Below, in pieces: positions 7,795 to 16,312 of a stretch of 64,000 nt of DNA (position 1 is its first letter; each line of letters begins with the position of its first letter). Origin of the DNA: Planctomycetota bacterium (lineage in GTDB: Bacteria > Planctomycetota > Planctomycetia > JALXBF01); NCBI GenBank assembly GCA_026991575.1, contig JALXBF010000191.1, positions 1-64,000 on the forward strand, written 5' to 3'. The position numbers and the translations under genes were made by a program. Below the pieces are notes generated by a model. That model was not told the DNA's origin. It was given only the letters and a program-made list of their open reading frames with translations, and did not search any database.

Positions 7795-9387
7795 TCAGTG
7801 CCGGGGTGCGGTGACTGCGAGCACCTCGTAGACCCGGATTCGCTCGCCGTTGTGCTCGGCCACGAACGCCAGGCGGAAGTCTTCCGGCCGAAGCTTTGAC
7901 AGGAACTCGGGACAGTCCTTCAAAAAATGGTGATCGACGACCACGACTTCCACTTGGTGTGCTTTCAGAAACGCCAGCATCCGCTCGTAGCTGAACGGTT
8001 TCCCGAAGCCGTGGCCTGGCACGATGCCTTCGAATGGGTCCCACCGCTTGACCCGCTGGGCGCGGGCGTAGAACGCTTCGACCGTGAAGGCCAGCACACG
8101 CCGCCCGGGCCCGAATTCCGCGGCGATCTGCTCGCCAATCGCCCGTCGGTACGCTCGGCTTGCCTCCAGCGGCTCGTGGGCCTGTACGCTGGCGATGGCC
8201 AGATTCGCCGCGATAGCCACAGGTGCCAGCCACCATGCGCGGCGCCACTGCCAGAGGCGGCTCATGCCAACGGCGGCCAGAACGGCCACCAGCGGCACGA
8301 CCTGAAGGAAGTACCGCTCGTACGGGTAGAGGAGGGCAAAGGCGATTGTGGGGGGGAGGCACGCGGCCAGCAGAATGGCCACAGCCGGCCGGCGGAGCCG
8401 GAACCGGCGGCGTAGCAGCGATACGACGCCGAGCGTCGCCAGAAGCAGCGGCACGTAGCCAGCGGCTTTAGGGAGCTCAGTCACGGTTCGCTTTGCATGC
8501 ACCGGTAGCCACTGGATGAGGTCGTCCGGGTTCTGGCGGATGGCGCCCAGCGGGCCGGCGCGCAGCGCCCGCTCCGGGTGACGCTTGTCGGGCAAGTATT
8601 TCAGGCTCAGCGTCCGGTCCTTGCCGCTCAGCGTCCACCGCCCCAGACTATCGTGCAACCAGACTAGGTACGGACCTGCTACCAGAGTCGCAACGGCGAG
8701 GACCATGGCGGCTGCGGACCGTCGCAGGGCGACGGCGGCACGACCGCTGACGAGCAGGTAGCTGCAGACCACTGCAGCGACCAGCAGCCCTTCGGGGCGG
8801 ATCAGGTAGGCGGCTCCAAAGGCCAGCCCCGCCAGCAGAGCCGCGATCAGCTGGCCGCGGCGGCGCTGACATGCGGCGATGACCAGGTACAGCGCGAGCG
8901 TGAGCGCGGCAAGATACGGGAGGTCGATCTCGGCTGACGGGGCATGACGGATGAGTGCCGGGTGGGTGGCAGCCAGGGCGATGCCTAGGTTTGCCGTTTG
9001 GCGGTCGCTGACCCGCCGCAGCAGCAGCCACAGTCCTGCCAGCAGCAAGCCGGCGGCCACGATCCCGGCAACGCGACCGGCCAGTTCCAGCTGGCCGGTC
9101 CAGCGGTACAACGTGCCCACGATCACCGGCACGGCCGGGCCGGCATACCAGTCCAGTGCGGCACGAATGCCTCCGGTGGCATACGCTGCGGCAAGCTCAA
9201 GGTAGCGTGCCGCGTCGAAACTGACGGCGGCGGCGTGTCGCAGCGTGTACAGGGTCAGGACCAAGCCGCACACTGCTGCGCCGCACGCCAGCCATAGCGT
9301 GACGTCCCCGCACAGCGCCGTGATTGGCGAGCGGCGGGCTCGTCGGCTCGAGTGAGCCTCCTTGGGGGCACACGTCCATGTGTTCAT
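7795..9387 (-). CDS. GT39-like (ArnT/PMT) membrane glycosyltransferase
   Basis: A 530-aa polytopic membrane protein of the dolichyl-phosphate-mannosyl/ArnT superfamily. After the first membrane helix comes VSFDAARYLELAAAY, where the conserved acidic residue of these enzymes is expected in the first outer loop. About ten more hydrophobic segments follow, and the C-terminus is a soluble domain (about 430-530). Relatives transfer sugars from polyprenyl-phosphate carriers to lipids or proteins on the outer face of the membrane. The acceptor here is unknown. The start is uncertain: ATG at 9387 is used, and a TTG seven codons upstream is possible. The gene is divergent from the fumarate reductase operon. 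Confidence 0.8.
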   Translation of the reverse strand: MNTWTCAPKEAHSSRRARRSPITALCGDVTLWLACGAAVCGLVLTLYTLRHAAAVSFDAARYLELAAAYATGGIRAALDWYAGPAVPVIVGTLYRWTGQLELAGRVAGIVAAGLLLAGLWLLLRRVSDRQTANLGIALAATHPALIRHAPSAEIDLPYLAALTLALYLVIAACQRRRGQLIAALLAGLAFGAAYLIRPEGLLVAAVVCSYLLVSGRAAVALRRSAAAMVLAVATLVAGPYLVWLHDSLGRWTLSGKDRTLSLKYLPDKRHPERALRAGPLGAIRQNPDDLIQWLPVHAKRTVTELPKAAGYVPLLLATLGVVSLLRRRFRLRRPAVAILLAACLPPTIAFALLYPYERYFLQVVPLVAVLAAVGMSRLWQWRRAWWLAPVAIAANLAIASVQAHEPLEASRAYRRAIGEQIAAEFGPGRRVLAFTVEAFYARAQRVKRWDPFEGIVPGHGFGKPFSYERMLAFLKAHQVEVVVVDHHFLKDCPEFLSKLRPEDFRLAFVAEHNGERIRVYEVLAVTAPRH

Positions 9388-9623
9388 TGGTATTGGGTTC
9401 CGTGTCAACCGGTCCGGTATAGCGTTTGCTGGTCGGCCCGAGATCCTTGTACTTCAGTGCCGGGCCGGCCGCAAGACGGAGCTGCTTGATTCAGGAGGTG
9501 GTGCGGCAGTCTTGCGGTGAGGGGTGGTAGCAGGCTAGCTGGGGGCCGTAAACTATTAACTCATTTTGCCCCGTGCACAGGCGAGGCAAGGCTGAGCACA
9601 GGCGCACTCCGGGAGGCAAGACC

Positions 9624-11411
9624 TTGGCAGAGTTGCTCAAGCACGATGTGGTGATCGTGGGTGGCGGGGCCGCAGGGCTGCGCGCGGCCATCGCGGTGGC
9701 CGAACGGAATCCGAATCTTTCCGTAGCGGTCGTCTCAAAGATCTATCCGATGCGATCGCACACCGTTTCGGCGGAAGGGGGAGCGGCCGCGGTCATCAAA
9801 GCGAACGACTCATTCGAGCATCATATCTACGACACGATCTCAGGTGCTGACTGGTTGGCCGATCAAGACGCGGTGGAGCTTTTCGTGCACGAGGCGCCTA
9901 AGGAGCTAACTCTTCTGGAGCACTGGGGCTGTCCCTGGAGCCGCGATCCGGATGGCACCGTGGCGGTGCGCCCGTTCGGTGGTATGAAGATCGAGCGCAC
10001 CTGGTTTGCCGCGGACAAGACCGGCTTCCACATGCTGCACACGCTCTACCAGACCGCACTTCGCTACGTGGAACTGACCTGGTACGACGAGTGGTTTGCC
10101 ACGAAGCTGTTGGTGGACGGTGACCGCTGCTATGGGGTCGTGGCTTTGGAGCTGCGGACCGGGGCGATCCGCGGCATCACGGGCAAAGCGGTCATCCTGT
10201 GCACCGGCGGTGCCGGCCGCGTGTTCCCGTTTACCACGAACGCCATCACGAAGACCGGCGACGGCATGGCGTTGGCGCTGCGTGCCGGCGTGCCGCTGAA
10301 GGACATGGAGTTCATTCAGTACCATCCCACCGGCCTACCCGGAACGGGGATCCTGATCACTGAGGCGGCTCGGGGTGAAGGCGGCATCATGGTTAACAAG
10401 GACGGATATCGCTACCTGCAGGACTACGGCCTGGGCAAGCCACTGGACGTGAACGATCCGCGGCACCCGGTGAAGCGCACCATGGAACTTGGCCCGCGCG
10501 ACAAGCTGAGCCAGGCGTTCGTGATGGAGATGCGCAAGGGCCGCACGCTCAAAGGGCCGTACGGCGACTACGTGTTGCTGGACATCCGCCACTTGGGCGA
10601 GAAGAAGATCAACGAGAAACTGCCTTTCGTGCGCGAGCTGGCCAGGAACTATGCGGGCATTGACCCCGTCTACGAACCGATTCCGGTGCGGCCCGTCGTG
10701 CACTATGTGATGGGTGGCGTGGATACGGACGTCGATGGCAGGACAGTGTTGGATGGCCTGTACGCTGCCGGTGAGTGTGCCTGTGTGAGCATCAACGGCG
10801 CGAACCGGTTAGGGTCCAACTCACTGACCGAATGCCTCGTCTTTGGGGCCCGGGCTGGCCATCACGCTGCCGAGTACGTTGCCTCGGCACCCGACCCGAA
10901 CGACTCGGTCTTACAGAAACAGGTGGAGGAGGAGGCCGCCAGGATTCGCAAGCAGTTCTTGGAGAAGACCGAGGGCAAGGAACGGCTCGTAACCGTACGC
11001 AAGGACATGCAGAATGCCATGGAAGATGGCGTCGGCATCTACCGCACGGAGCAGAGCGTGCAGCAAGCGCTGGAGAAGGTGCTGGAATGCCGTGAACGGT
11101 TCAAGGAGGTGTACCTGGACGACCACACGGTCAGCTTCAACACGGAGCTGATCTCGGCACTGGAACTGGAATGCATGTTGGACGTGGCGCTGGCCATGTG
11201 TCACGCAGCGCTTGCGCGCCGGGAGTCTCGCGGGGCGCACCAGCGTGAGGATCATCCGAACCGGGACGACGAGAACTTCCTGAAGCACAGCCTGGTTGTG
11301 CTGCGCGACGGTCAGCCGAAGGTCGAATGGAAGGACGTCGTGATCACCAAGTGGCCGCCGGGCGAACGGAAGTACGGTGCTGATTCAGGCTTGCCCACGG
11401 ACCAGAAATAG
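9624..11411 (+). CDS. frdA: Fumarate reductase flavoprotein subunit
   Basis: A 595-aa flavoprotein, close in length to E. coli FrdA. The FAD dinucleotide motif [13 protein letters not shown] is at about 10-22. The His that binds FAD covalently is in [11 protein letters not shown]. Substrate-site motifs [19 protein letters not shown] and [10 protein letters not shown] are all present. Long stretches such as [19 protein letters not shown] read like the E. coli enzyme, so the frd label fits better than sdh. It catalyses fumarate reduction (or succinate oxidation) at the cytoplasmic face of the membrane. The start is called as TTG at 9624 because GGGAGG lies 7 bases upstream. A GTG at 9573 would add a non-conserved tail. 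First gene of frdABCD. Confidence 0.93.
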   Translation: MAELLKHDVVIVGGGAAGLRAAIAVAERNPNLSVAVVSKIYPMRSHTVSAEGGAAAVIKANDSFEHHIYDTISGADWLADQDAVELFVHEAPKELTLLEHWGCPWSRDPDGTVAVRPFGGMKIERTWFAADKTGFHMLHTLYQTALRYVELTWYDEWFATKLLVDGDRCYGVVALELRTGAIRGITGKAVILCTGGAGRVFPFTTNAITKTGDGMALALRAGVPLKDMEFIQYHPTGLPGTGILITEAARGEGGIMVNKDGYRYLQDYGLGKPLDVNDPRHPVKRTMELGPRDKLSQAFVMEMRKGRTLKGPYGDYVLLDIRHLGEKKINEKLPFVRELARNYAGIDPVYEPIPVRPVVHYVMGGVDTDVDGRTVLDGLYAAGECACVSINGANRLGSNSLTECLVFGARAGHHAAEYVASAPDPNDSVLQKQVEEEAARIRKQFLEKTEGKERLVTVRKDMQNAMEDGVGIYRTEQSVQQALEKVLECRERFKEVYLDDHTVSFNTELISALELECMLDVALAMCHAALARRESRGAHQREDHPNRDDENFLKHSLVVLRDGQPKVEWKDVVITKWPPGERKYGADSGLPTDQK

Positions 11412-11469
11412 CCGAACCTGCCCGGACCACGCCGCACAACCGTAAGAAGACCACGCGTCGAGGGTCAAC

Positions 11470-12216
11470 ATGGCAGACGAAACGATCATCCTGCGGGTAC
11501 TTCGCTACCGCCCGGAACAAGATTCCGAACCGACGTTCCAGGAGTACGAAGTCCCCTACCGCAAGGACTGGGTGGTCCTGGACGCGCTGAACTGGATCAA
11601 GGAATACAAAGACGGCACCCTCTCGTTTCGATGGAGCTGCCGCATGGGCGTGTGCGGTTCATGCGGCATGATGGTCAACGGCCGCGCGCGGCTCACCTGC
11701 AACACGTTCCTACGCGAGTTCTACCCGAATCCGATCACCGTCGAGCCGCTGGTCAATTTCGATATCGAACGCGACCTGGTAATCTGCATGGACCCGTTCA
11801 TCGAAAAGCTCAAGCGCGTCAAGCCGTGGATCATTCGCGAGGATGTCAAGCCGGTCGAGGATGGACCGTACGAGCAATCGCCGGCAGAGCTGTACCGGTA
11901 CAAGCAGTTCTCCATGTGCATCAACTGCATGCTCTGCTATGCAGCCTGCCCTGTCGTAGGGCTACATCCGGAGTTCATCGGACCGGCTGCCCTTGCGCTT
12001 GGCATCCGTTACCTGCTGGATTCGCGTGACCAGGGCTGGGACGAGCGGATGGAAGAGGTCGCCAGCCACGACGGCGTCTGGGGTTGCACGTTCGTGGGCG
12101 AATGCAGCGAGGTGTGCCCCAAACACGTGGATCCGGCTGCGGCGATTCAGCAGGGCAAGGTGATGGCAACCCTGGACTGGTTCAAACGCTTGCTCATGCC
12201 GCGGGGACAGCGATGA
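11470..12216 (+). CDS. frdB: Fumarate reductase iron-sulfur subunit
   Basis: A 248-aa subunit carrying three iron-sulfur clusters. The 2Fe-2S motif is in SCRMGVCGSCGMMVNG (about 57-72). The cysteines of the 4Fe-4S and 3Fe-4S clusters are in CINCMLCYAACPVVG (about 152-166) and in CTFVGECSEVCPKHVDP (about 209-225). The final block AAIQQGKV matches E. coli FrdB. It passes electrons between the flavoprotein and the quinone-binding membrane anchor. It follows frdA by 58 bases and its stop overlaps the start of frdC. Confidence 0.95.
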   Translation: MADETIILRVLRYRPEQDSEPTFQEYEVPYRKDWVVLDALNWIKEYKDGTLSFRWSCRMGVCGSCGMMVNGRARLTCNTFLREFYPNPITVEPLVNFDIERDLVICMDPFIEKLKRVKPWIIREDVKPVEDGPYEQSPAELYRYKQFSMCINCMLCYAACPVVGLHPEFIGPAALALGIRYLLDSRDQGWDERMEEVASHDGVWGCTFVGECSEVCPKHVDPAAAIQQGKVMATLDWFKRLLMPRGQR

Positions 12217-12602
12217 GAAGACCTTACCGCCGACCAATGCCGAAGACCTGGTGGCTCAAGCACCCGCACTACACGCTATTCATGCTGCGGGAGCTGAGCG
12301 CCGTGTTCGTGATCTACTTCGCGCTCTGGACCGTGTGTCTGGTGCAGCGGGCCGGCCAGGGGGCTGAAGCGCTCAGTCGGTTTCTGCAGACCATGAAAGG
12401 CCCCGGTTGGATCCTGTGGCACCTGATCGGGTTGGCCTTCGTGCTGCTGCACACGTACACCTGGTTCGCCACCGCGCCGAAAGTGATGCCGGTGCGCCGC
12501 GGTGCCGAGAAGGTGCCCGATGGCGTGATCATTGCTGCCCAGTGGATCGTTCTGCTGATCGTCAGCGTCATCTTCGTGGTGCTGTTGGCTGCGACAACCT
12601 AG
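12213..12602 (+). CDS. frdC: Fumarate reductase membrane anchor subunit C
   Basis: A 129-aa protein with three hydrophobic helices. The N-terminal block TWWLKHPHYTLFMLREL matches the FrdC family, whose members help bind quinone and anchor FrdAB. The start ATG overlaps the frdB stop (ATGA), which indicates translational coupling. An open frame continues upstream, but only as a shadow of frdB. Length is close to E. coli FrdC (131 aa). Anchors of this type lack haem b in E. coli, and whether that holds here cannot be judged. Confidence 0.9.
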   Translation: MRRPYRRPMPKTWWLKHPHYTLFMLRELSAVFVIYFALWTVCLVQRAGQGAEALSRFLQTMKGPGWILWHLIGLAFVLLHTYTWFATAPKVMPVRRGAEKVPDGVIIAAQWIVLLIVSVIFVVLLAATT

Positions 12603-12622
12603 CGGACGGAGAAGCATAGACG

Positions 12623-12964
12623 ATGGCTCGCTCCAACGAACCTGCTGTCTGGTCGCTGTTTGCAGGAGGTGGGGCCCTGACCGCCCTGATCCTGCCGGTC
12701 CACGCTCTTGCGCTCACGATCCTGCTGCCTCTGGGCGTCATCGAGGCCGATTCCGAGAAGCTGGTCGCCTTTCTTGGTCACCCATTGTTCCGGCTGTACA
12801 TGTTCGTGCTTGCCCTGCTTGGCCTTTTCCATGGCGCGCATCGACTGCGTTTCACGCTCATCGACCTCGGTCTCCACGCACTGGCTACACCGATCACGTG
12901 GCTTTGCTACGGTGGAGCGACGATCGGATCGTTGGTCGCGCTGTGGGTGGCCGTTAGCTTCTGA
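12623..12964 (+). CDS. frdD: Fumarate reductase membrane anchor subunit D
   Basis: A 113-aa protein with three predicted membrane helices. It opens with NEPAVWSLFAGGGALTAL, the recognisable FrdD N-terminus, and keeps the central FHGAHRLRFTLID block with a His-Arg pair near the membrane surface. It completes the FrdABCD complex. It follows frdC by 20 bases and has a purine-rich ribosome binding region (GGACGGAGAAG). A strong terminator stands 135 bases downstream. Confidence 0.9.
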   Translation: MARSNEPAVWSLFAGGGALTALILPVHALALTILLPLGVIEADSEKLVAFLGHPLFRLYMFVLALLGLFHGAHRLRFTLIDLGLHALATPITWLCYGGATIGSLVALWVAVSF

Positions 12965-13098
12965 CCGACGGCCCGCTCACCGCATGCTGGTCGCGGACCG
13001 ACCCACGCGTGGTGGCGTGCCAGCACGTGTTGCCGAGGGCGACGCGCTATCGAGATGATTCAGTAGCCCCCTTTCCACGAGCTTTCCCGGTGGATTGC

Positions 13099-13137
13099 CG
13101 CGGTTGCGGACGTTTGCTCCGCAACCGCGTTTCTGTT
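13099..13137 (+). terminator. Terminator of the frdABCD operon
   Basis: A perfect 12-bp stem (CGCGGTTGCGGA at 13099-13110, TCCGCAACCGCG at 13118-13129) with a 7-base loop is followed by TTTCTGTT. It lies between frdD and gcvT and fits an intrinsic terminator on the + strand. Confidence 0.85.
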
Positions 13138-13250
13138 GGCCCCACTGCCGGGCTCGGAACCATGGCCGCTGGTGAACCAGACACCGTGCCACGGAGGCCG
13201 GCTCCGCCGCTACGATTGGGGGTGCACCTGACCTAGATTGGAGGACAGCA

Positions 13251-14372
13251 ATGTCCGAAGCACTGTTGCGCACGCCGTTGAACGCATGGCACCGGGAACA
13301 TGGCGCACGGATGGTGGCATTCGCTGGCTGGGAGATGCCCATCCAGTACAGATCCATTGTCGAGGAGCACCAGGCCACGCGGCAGGCGGTCGGCCTGTTT
13401 GACATCTCGCACATGGCCCGGATCTTCCTTTCAGGCCCGGACACGGCCGCTTTCCTTGACTACCTCGTGACCAACTCGGTTGGCAACCTCTCACCCGGCC
13501 GGATTCGCTACGCGCTGGTGACCAACCCTCAAGGCGGCACCAAGGACGACGTCCTCGTGTACCGCCTGCCGGACGGCGGGGACCATAGCCATCTGGTCGT
13601 AGCCAACGCTGCCAACCGGCAGAAGATCCTCGAGTGGCTCGAGCGGAACCGCGCCGGGCGGCGTGTCGCCTGGGTGGACCGCACGCTTCAGACAGCCATG
13701 ATCGCGGTTCAGGGACCACGTGCGATCGAATTGGTGGCTCGGATCGTGGCGTTATCGAGCGGCTCGCTTGCCGAGCTTCGCTATTACCGGGCGGCCACGT
13801 GTCGGGTCGTGGGAACCGAGGGGTTGGTCAGTCGCACGGGCTACACCGGGGAGGACGGCGTGGAGCTGATTGTGCCGGCGGAGAAGGCTGTCGAACTGTG
13901 GCGAACGCTGCTGGAAGGCGGGACGGCCGTGGGCGCAAGCCCGTGCGGCCTCGGGGCGCGTGACACGCTGCGGTTGGAGGCCGGGCTGCCGCTGTACGGG
14001 CACGAGCTGGCCGAGGACATCAGTCCACTGGAGGCCCGGCTGGAATTCGCGGTGAAGTTCGACAAGGGAGAATTCGTAGGCCGTGACGCGTTGTTGGCAC
14101 AGCAGCGGCAAGGACTGACACGGGTCAGGGTGGGCCTGGAGCTGGAGGGGAGGCGGATTGCCCGCGAGGGGGCGGAGATCCAAGCCGATGGCCGCACGAT
14201 CGGAAAGGTGACGTCCGGTACGTTTGCCCCGACCTTGCAAAAAGTCATCGCCATGGGATTCGTGCCGCCCGCTTACGCCGAGCCCGGGACGGCGGTGACT
14301 GTCCTGGTGCGCGGGCATGCGGTACCGGCGCGCGTCGTGGCGTTGCCCTTCTACCGCAGAGCGGGACGGTGA
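13251..14372 (+). CDS. gcvT: Glycine cleavage system aminomethyltransferase (T protein)
   Basis: A 373-aa folate-dependent enzyme that takes the aminomethyl group from the lipoyl arm of GcvH and makes methylene-tetrahydrofolate plus ammonia. Family landmarks: GARMVAFAGWEMPIQY near 17, GLFDISHMARI near 47, the folate-site stretch with RTGYTGEDGVEL near 192, and the C-terminal barrel with GKVTSGTFAPTL. The start is backed by GGAGG eight bases upstream. It opens the gcv gene group. No glycine riboswitch was recognised in the 280 bases upstream. Confidence 0.96.
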   Translation: MSEALLRTPLNAWHREHGARMVAFAGWEMPIQYRSIVEEHQATRQAVGLFDISHMARIFLSGPDTAAFLDYLVTNSVGNLSPGRIRYALVTNPQGGTKDDVLVYRLPDGGDHSHLVVANAANRQKILEWLERNRAGRRVAWVDRTLQTAMIAVQGPRAIELVARIVALSSGSLAELRYYRAATCRVVGTEGLVSRTGYTGEDGVELIVPAEKAVELWRTLLEGGTAVGASPCGLGARDTLRLEAGLPLYGHELAEDISPLEARLEFAVKFDKGEFVGRDALLAQQRQGLTRVRVGLELEGRRIAREGAEIQADGRTIGKVTSGTFAPTLQKVIAMGFVPPAYAEPGTAVTVLVRGHAVPARVVALPFYRRAGR

Positions 14373-14423
14373 GCTAGGCCGCTGGTGGAGCCAGTGTGAC
14401 GCACGCCGACCGCCCGCATGCTC

Positions 14424-14451
14424 CCGGCAGGCCGCTGAGGCCGGCTGCCGG
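14424..14451. repeat. Stem-loop between gcvT and gcvH
   Basis: CCGGCAG (14424-14430) pairs with CTGCCGG (14445-14451). No T-run follows, so it may lower read-through or protect the RNA rather than end transcription. Confidence 0.4.
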
Positions 14452-14463
14452 CGGACCGGCGGC

Positions 14464-14469
14464 TATAAT
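14464..14469 (+). promoter_or_regulatory. Candidate -10 box upstream of gcvH
   Basis: A consensus TATAAT stands 45 bases before the gcvH start. No -35 hexamer is recognisable at 16-18 bases upstream. It suggests gcvH-gcvPA-gcvPB may have an internal promoter apart from gcvT. Confidence 0.4.
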
Positions 14470-14513
14470 TCGCACTCAACCGTGTCTGGGATTGCTTCTG
14501 GTAGGAGACGACG

Positions 14514-14912
14514 ATGAGCCAGGCGGCATATGACCCGAGACAGCTGCGCTTCAGCGAATCACACGAATGGGCCCATCTAGAGGGGGATATTGTCACGGTG
14601 GGTATCACCGATTTCGCCGTGGATCAGCTCACCGACCTCGTGCACGTGGAGCTCCCGGCGGTGGGCACGGAGGTCGTCCAGGGGGAGCCGTTTGGCGAGA
14701 TCGAGTCGGTGAAGACGGTCAGTGATCTGATTGCACCGGTCAGTGGTACGGTTGCCGAAGTGAACCAGGCCGTGCAGCAGGATGTGACGATCATTTCGCA
14801 GGATCCTTACGGGCAGGGGTGGATGATCAAGGTGCGAGTGCCAGAAGGCACGACGCTGGATCATCTGATGACCTACGACGAGTACCAGCAACAGATCGGC
14901 GGCGGTGCGTGA
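14514..14912 (+). CDS. gcvH: Glycine cleavage system H protein (lipoyl carrier)
   Basis: A 132-aa lipoyl-domain protein that shuttles the aminomethyl intermediate between the P, T and L proteins. The lipoylated Lys is in GEIESVKTVSDL near residue 66. The N-terminal block FSESHEWAHLEGDIVTVGIT is typical. The start has AGGAGA upstream. It lies between gcvT and gcvPA, 12 bases before the latter. The lipoyl transferase encoded after gcvPB is the likely source of its cofactor. Confidence 0.97.
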   Translation: MSQAAYDPRQLRFSESHEWAHLEGDIVTVGITDFAVDQLTDLVHVELPAVGTEVVQGEPFGEIESVKTVSDLIAPVSGTVAEVNQAVQQDVTIISQDPYGQGWMIKVRVPEGTTLDHLMTYDEYQQQIGGGA

Positions 14913-14924
14913 CGGGAACAGACC

Positions 14925-16292
14925 ATGCCCTACATTGCCAACACCGAAGATGACCGTCGGCGGATGCTGGAGCGGATCGGTGTCGGTTCCGTGGATGAGC
15001 TGTTTGAGGTCATTCCGCCGTCGATCCGGCTGAACCGGCCGTTAGCCGTTCCGCCCGCGTTGAGCGAGCCGGAGCTGGTGCGGCACGTCCGTGAACTGGC
15101 GGGTTGCAACGATGTGGCTGGGATCTGCTTCCTGGGTGCGGGAGCCTACGACCATTTCATCCCCGCTGTGGTCGATGAGCTGGCATCTCGGAACGAGTTC
15201 TACACGGCGTACACGCCTTACCAGCCGGAGGCGAGCCAGGGCAGCCTGCAGGCATTCTTTGAGTTCCAGAGTCTGATCTGCGACCTGACCGGCATGGAGG
15301 TAGCCAACGCCAGCCTTTACGACGGTGCAACCGCCGCGGCCGAAGCGACCCTGATGGCACTGAGCGTTACGAAGCGGTACGGCAAGGTGCTGATCAGTAG
15401 CACGGTGCACCCGCATGTGCGGGCCGTGGTCCGGACGTATCTGCAGCACCTGGAGCCGGAGCTGGTGGAGGTGCCGGCCAGCGGCGGTGTCACTGATGTC
15501 GACGCGCTGGCCGACGCCGTGGACGATCAGACGGCTGCCGTCCTGGTGCAGCATCCAAACTTCTTCGGCGCGCTGGAACCGGTGACCGCGGTGGGGGAAG
15601 CGGCCCATCGCGCCGGTGCCTTGTTCATCGTAGCCTACGACCCGATCAGCCTGGGCATCCTGAAGCGGCCGGGCGACTATGGCGCGGACATTGCTGTGGC
15701 CGAAGGCCAACCGCTTGGCATTCCGCTGCAGTACGGAGGCCCGTACCTGGGGCTGCTTTCCTGCCGGCGGGCGTACGTACGGCGTATGCCGGGCCGGCTT
15801 GTGGGTGCCACGCTGGACCGCGACGGCCGCCGCTGCTTTGTGCTCACGTTGCAGACGCGCGAGCAGCACATTCGCCGGCAGAAGGCCACGTCGAACATCT
15901 GCACGAATCAGGGGCTGCTGGCCTTGCGAGCGACGATCTATCTGGCGGCGCTTGGCCCCCAGGGGCTGCGCGAAGCGGCGCTCGGCTGTGTGCGCAATGC
16001 CCATCGCCTTGCCGAGCTGCTGGCTGATGAAGGCCTTGCCGAGCTGGCCTTTCCGCACGCACCCTTCTTCAAAGAGTTTGCGTTGCGGATCCCCGGTGCC
16101 GACGTGCCCGCACTGGTCCGGCAGATGCGTCGAGCGGGGATCCATGCAGGCGTCCCGCTGGGTCGCTATGACCCGGCACTCGGCGATTGTCTGCTGGTAG
16201 CGGTCACCGAGAAGCGTACCGACGAAGAACTACACCGTTACGTGGCTGCCTTCCGCGCGGCGTTGAGGGGCAGGGGGGGGGCAGTGAGCTGA
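14925..16292 (+). CDS. gcvPA: Glycine dehydrogenase (decarboxylating) subunit 1
   Basis: A 455-aa N-terminal-type half of the P protein, as in bacteria with split GcvP. It forms a heterotetramer with GcvPB and decarboxylates glycine. Visible motifs are GAGAYDHFIPAVV, YTPYQPEASQGSLQ and the NASLYDGATAAAEA block. It lacks the PLP lysine, which is in GcvPB. A run of nine G at the 3' end (16272-16280) lies within the last codons, so a length error there would only change the extreme C-terminus. Confidence 0.96.
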   Translation: MPYIANTEDDRRRMLERIGVGSVDELFEVIPPSIRLNRPLAVPPALSEPELVRHVRELAGCNDVAGICFLGAGAYDHFIPAVVDELASRNEFYTAYTPYQPEASQGSLQAFFEFQSLICDLTGMEVANASLYDGATAAAEATLMALSVTKRYGKVLISSTVHPHVRAVVRTYLQHLEPELVEVPASGGVTDVDALADAVDDQTAAVLVQHPNFFGALEPVTAVGEAAHRAGALFIVAYDPISLGILKRPGDYGADIAVAEGQPLGIPLQYGGPYLGLLSCRRAYVRRMPGRLVGATLDRDGRRCFVLTLQTREQHIRRQKATSNICTNQGLLALRATIYLAALGPQGLREAALGCVRNAHRLAELLADEGLAELAFPHAPFFKEFALRIPGADVPALVRQMRRAGIHAGVPLGRYDPALGDCLLVAVTEKRTDEELHRYVAAFRAALRGRGGAVS

Positions 16293-16312
16293 TTGCCACA
16301 GGGGACCGGCTC

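Noticed and set aside
7733-8362. Upstream extension of the SDR reading frame (about 210 codons)
   Set aside because: It overlaps the glycosyltransferase gene on the same strand, is Arg/Pro-rich and not family-like. The ATG at 7732 has a good ribosome binding site.
9624-12964. Naming the operon sdhABCD
   Set aside because: Subunit lengths and long motif stretches match fumarate reductase FrdABCD more closely, although the reaction is reversible and the in vivo direction is not known.
12965-13250. Glycine riboswitch before gcvT
   Set aside because: The conserved aptamer cores were not found. The only structure is the frd terminator.
15042-16145. Long antisense frame inside gcvPA (367 codons)
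   Set aside because: GC-rich codon bias leaves the antisense strand open. The sequence has no protein-like features, and gcvPA is certain.
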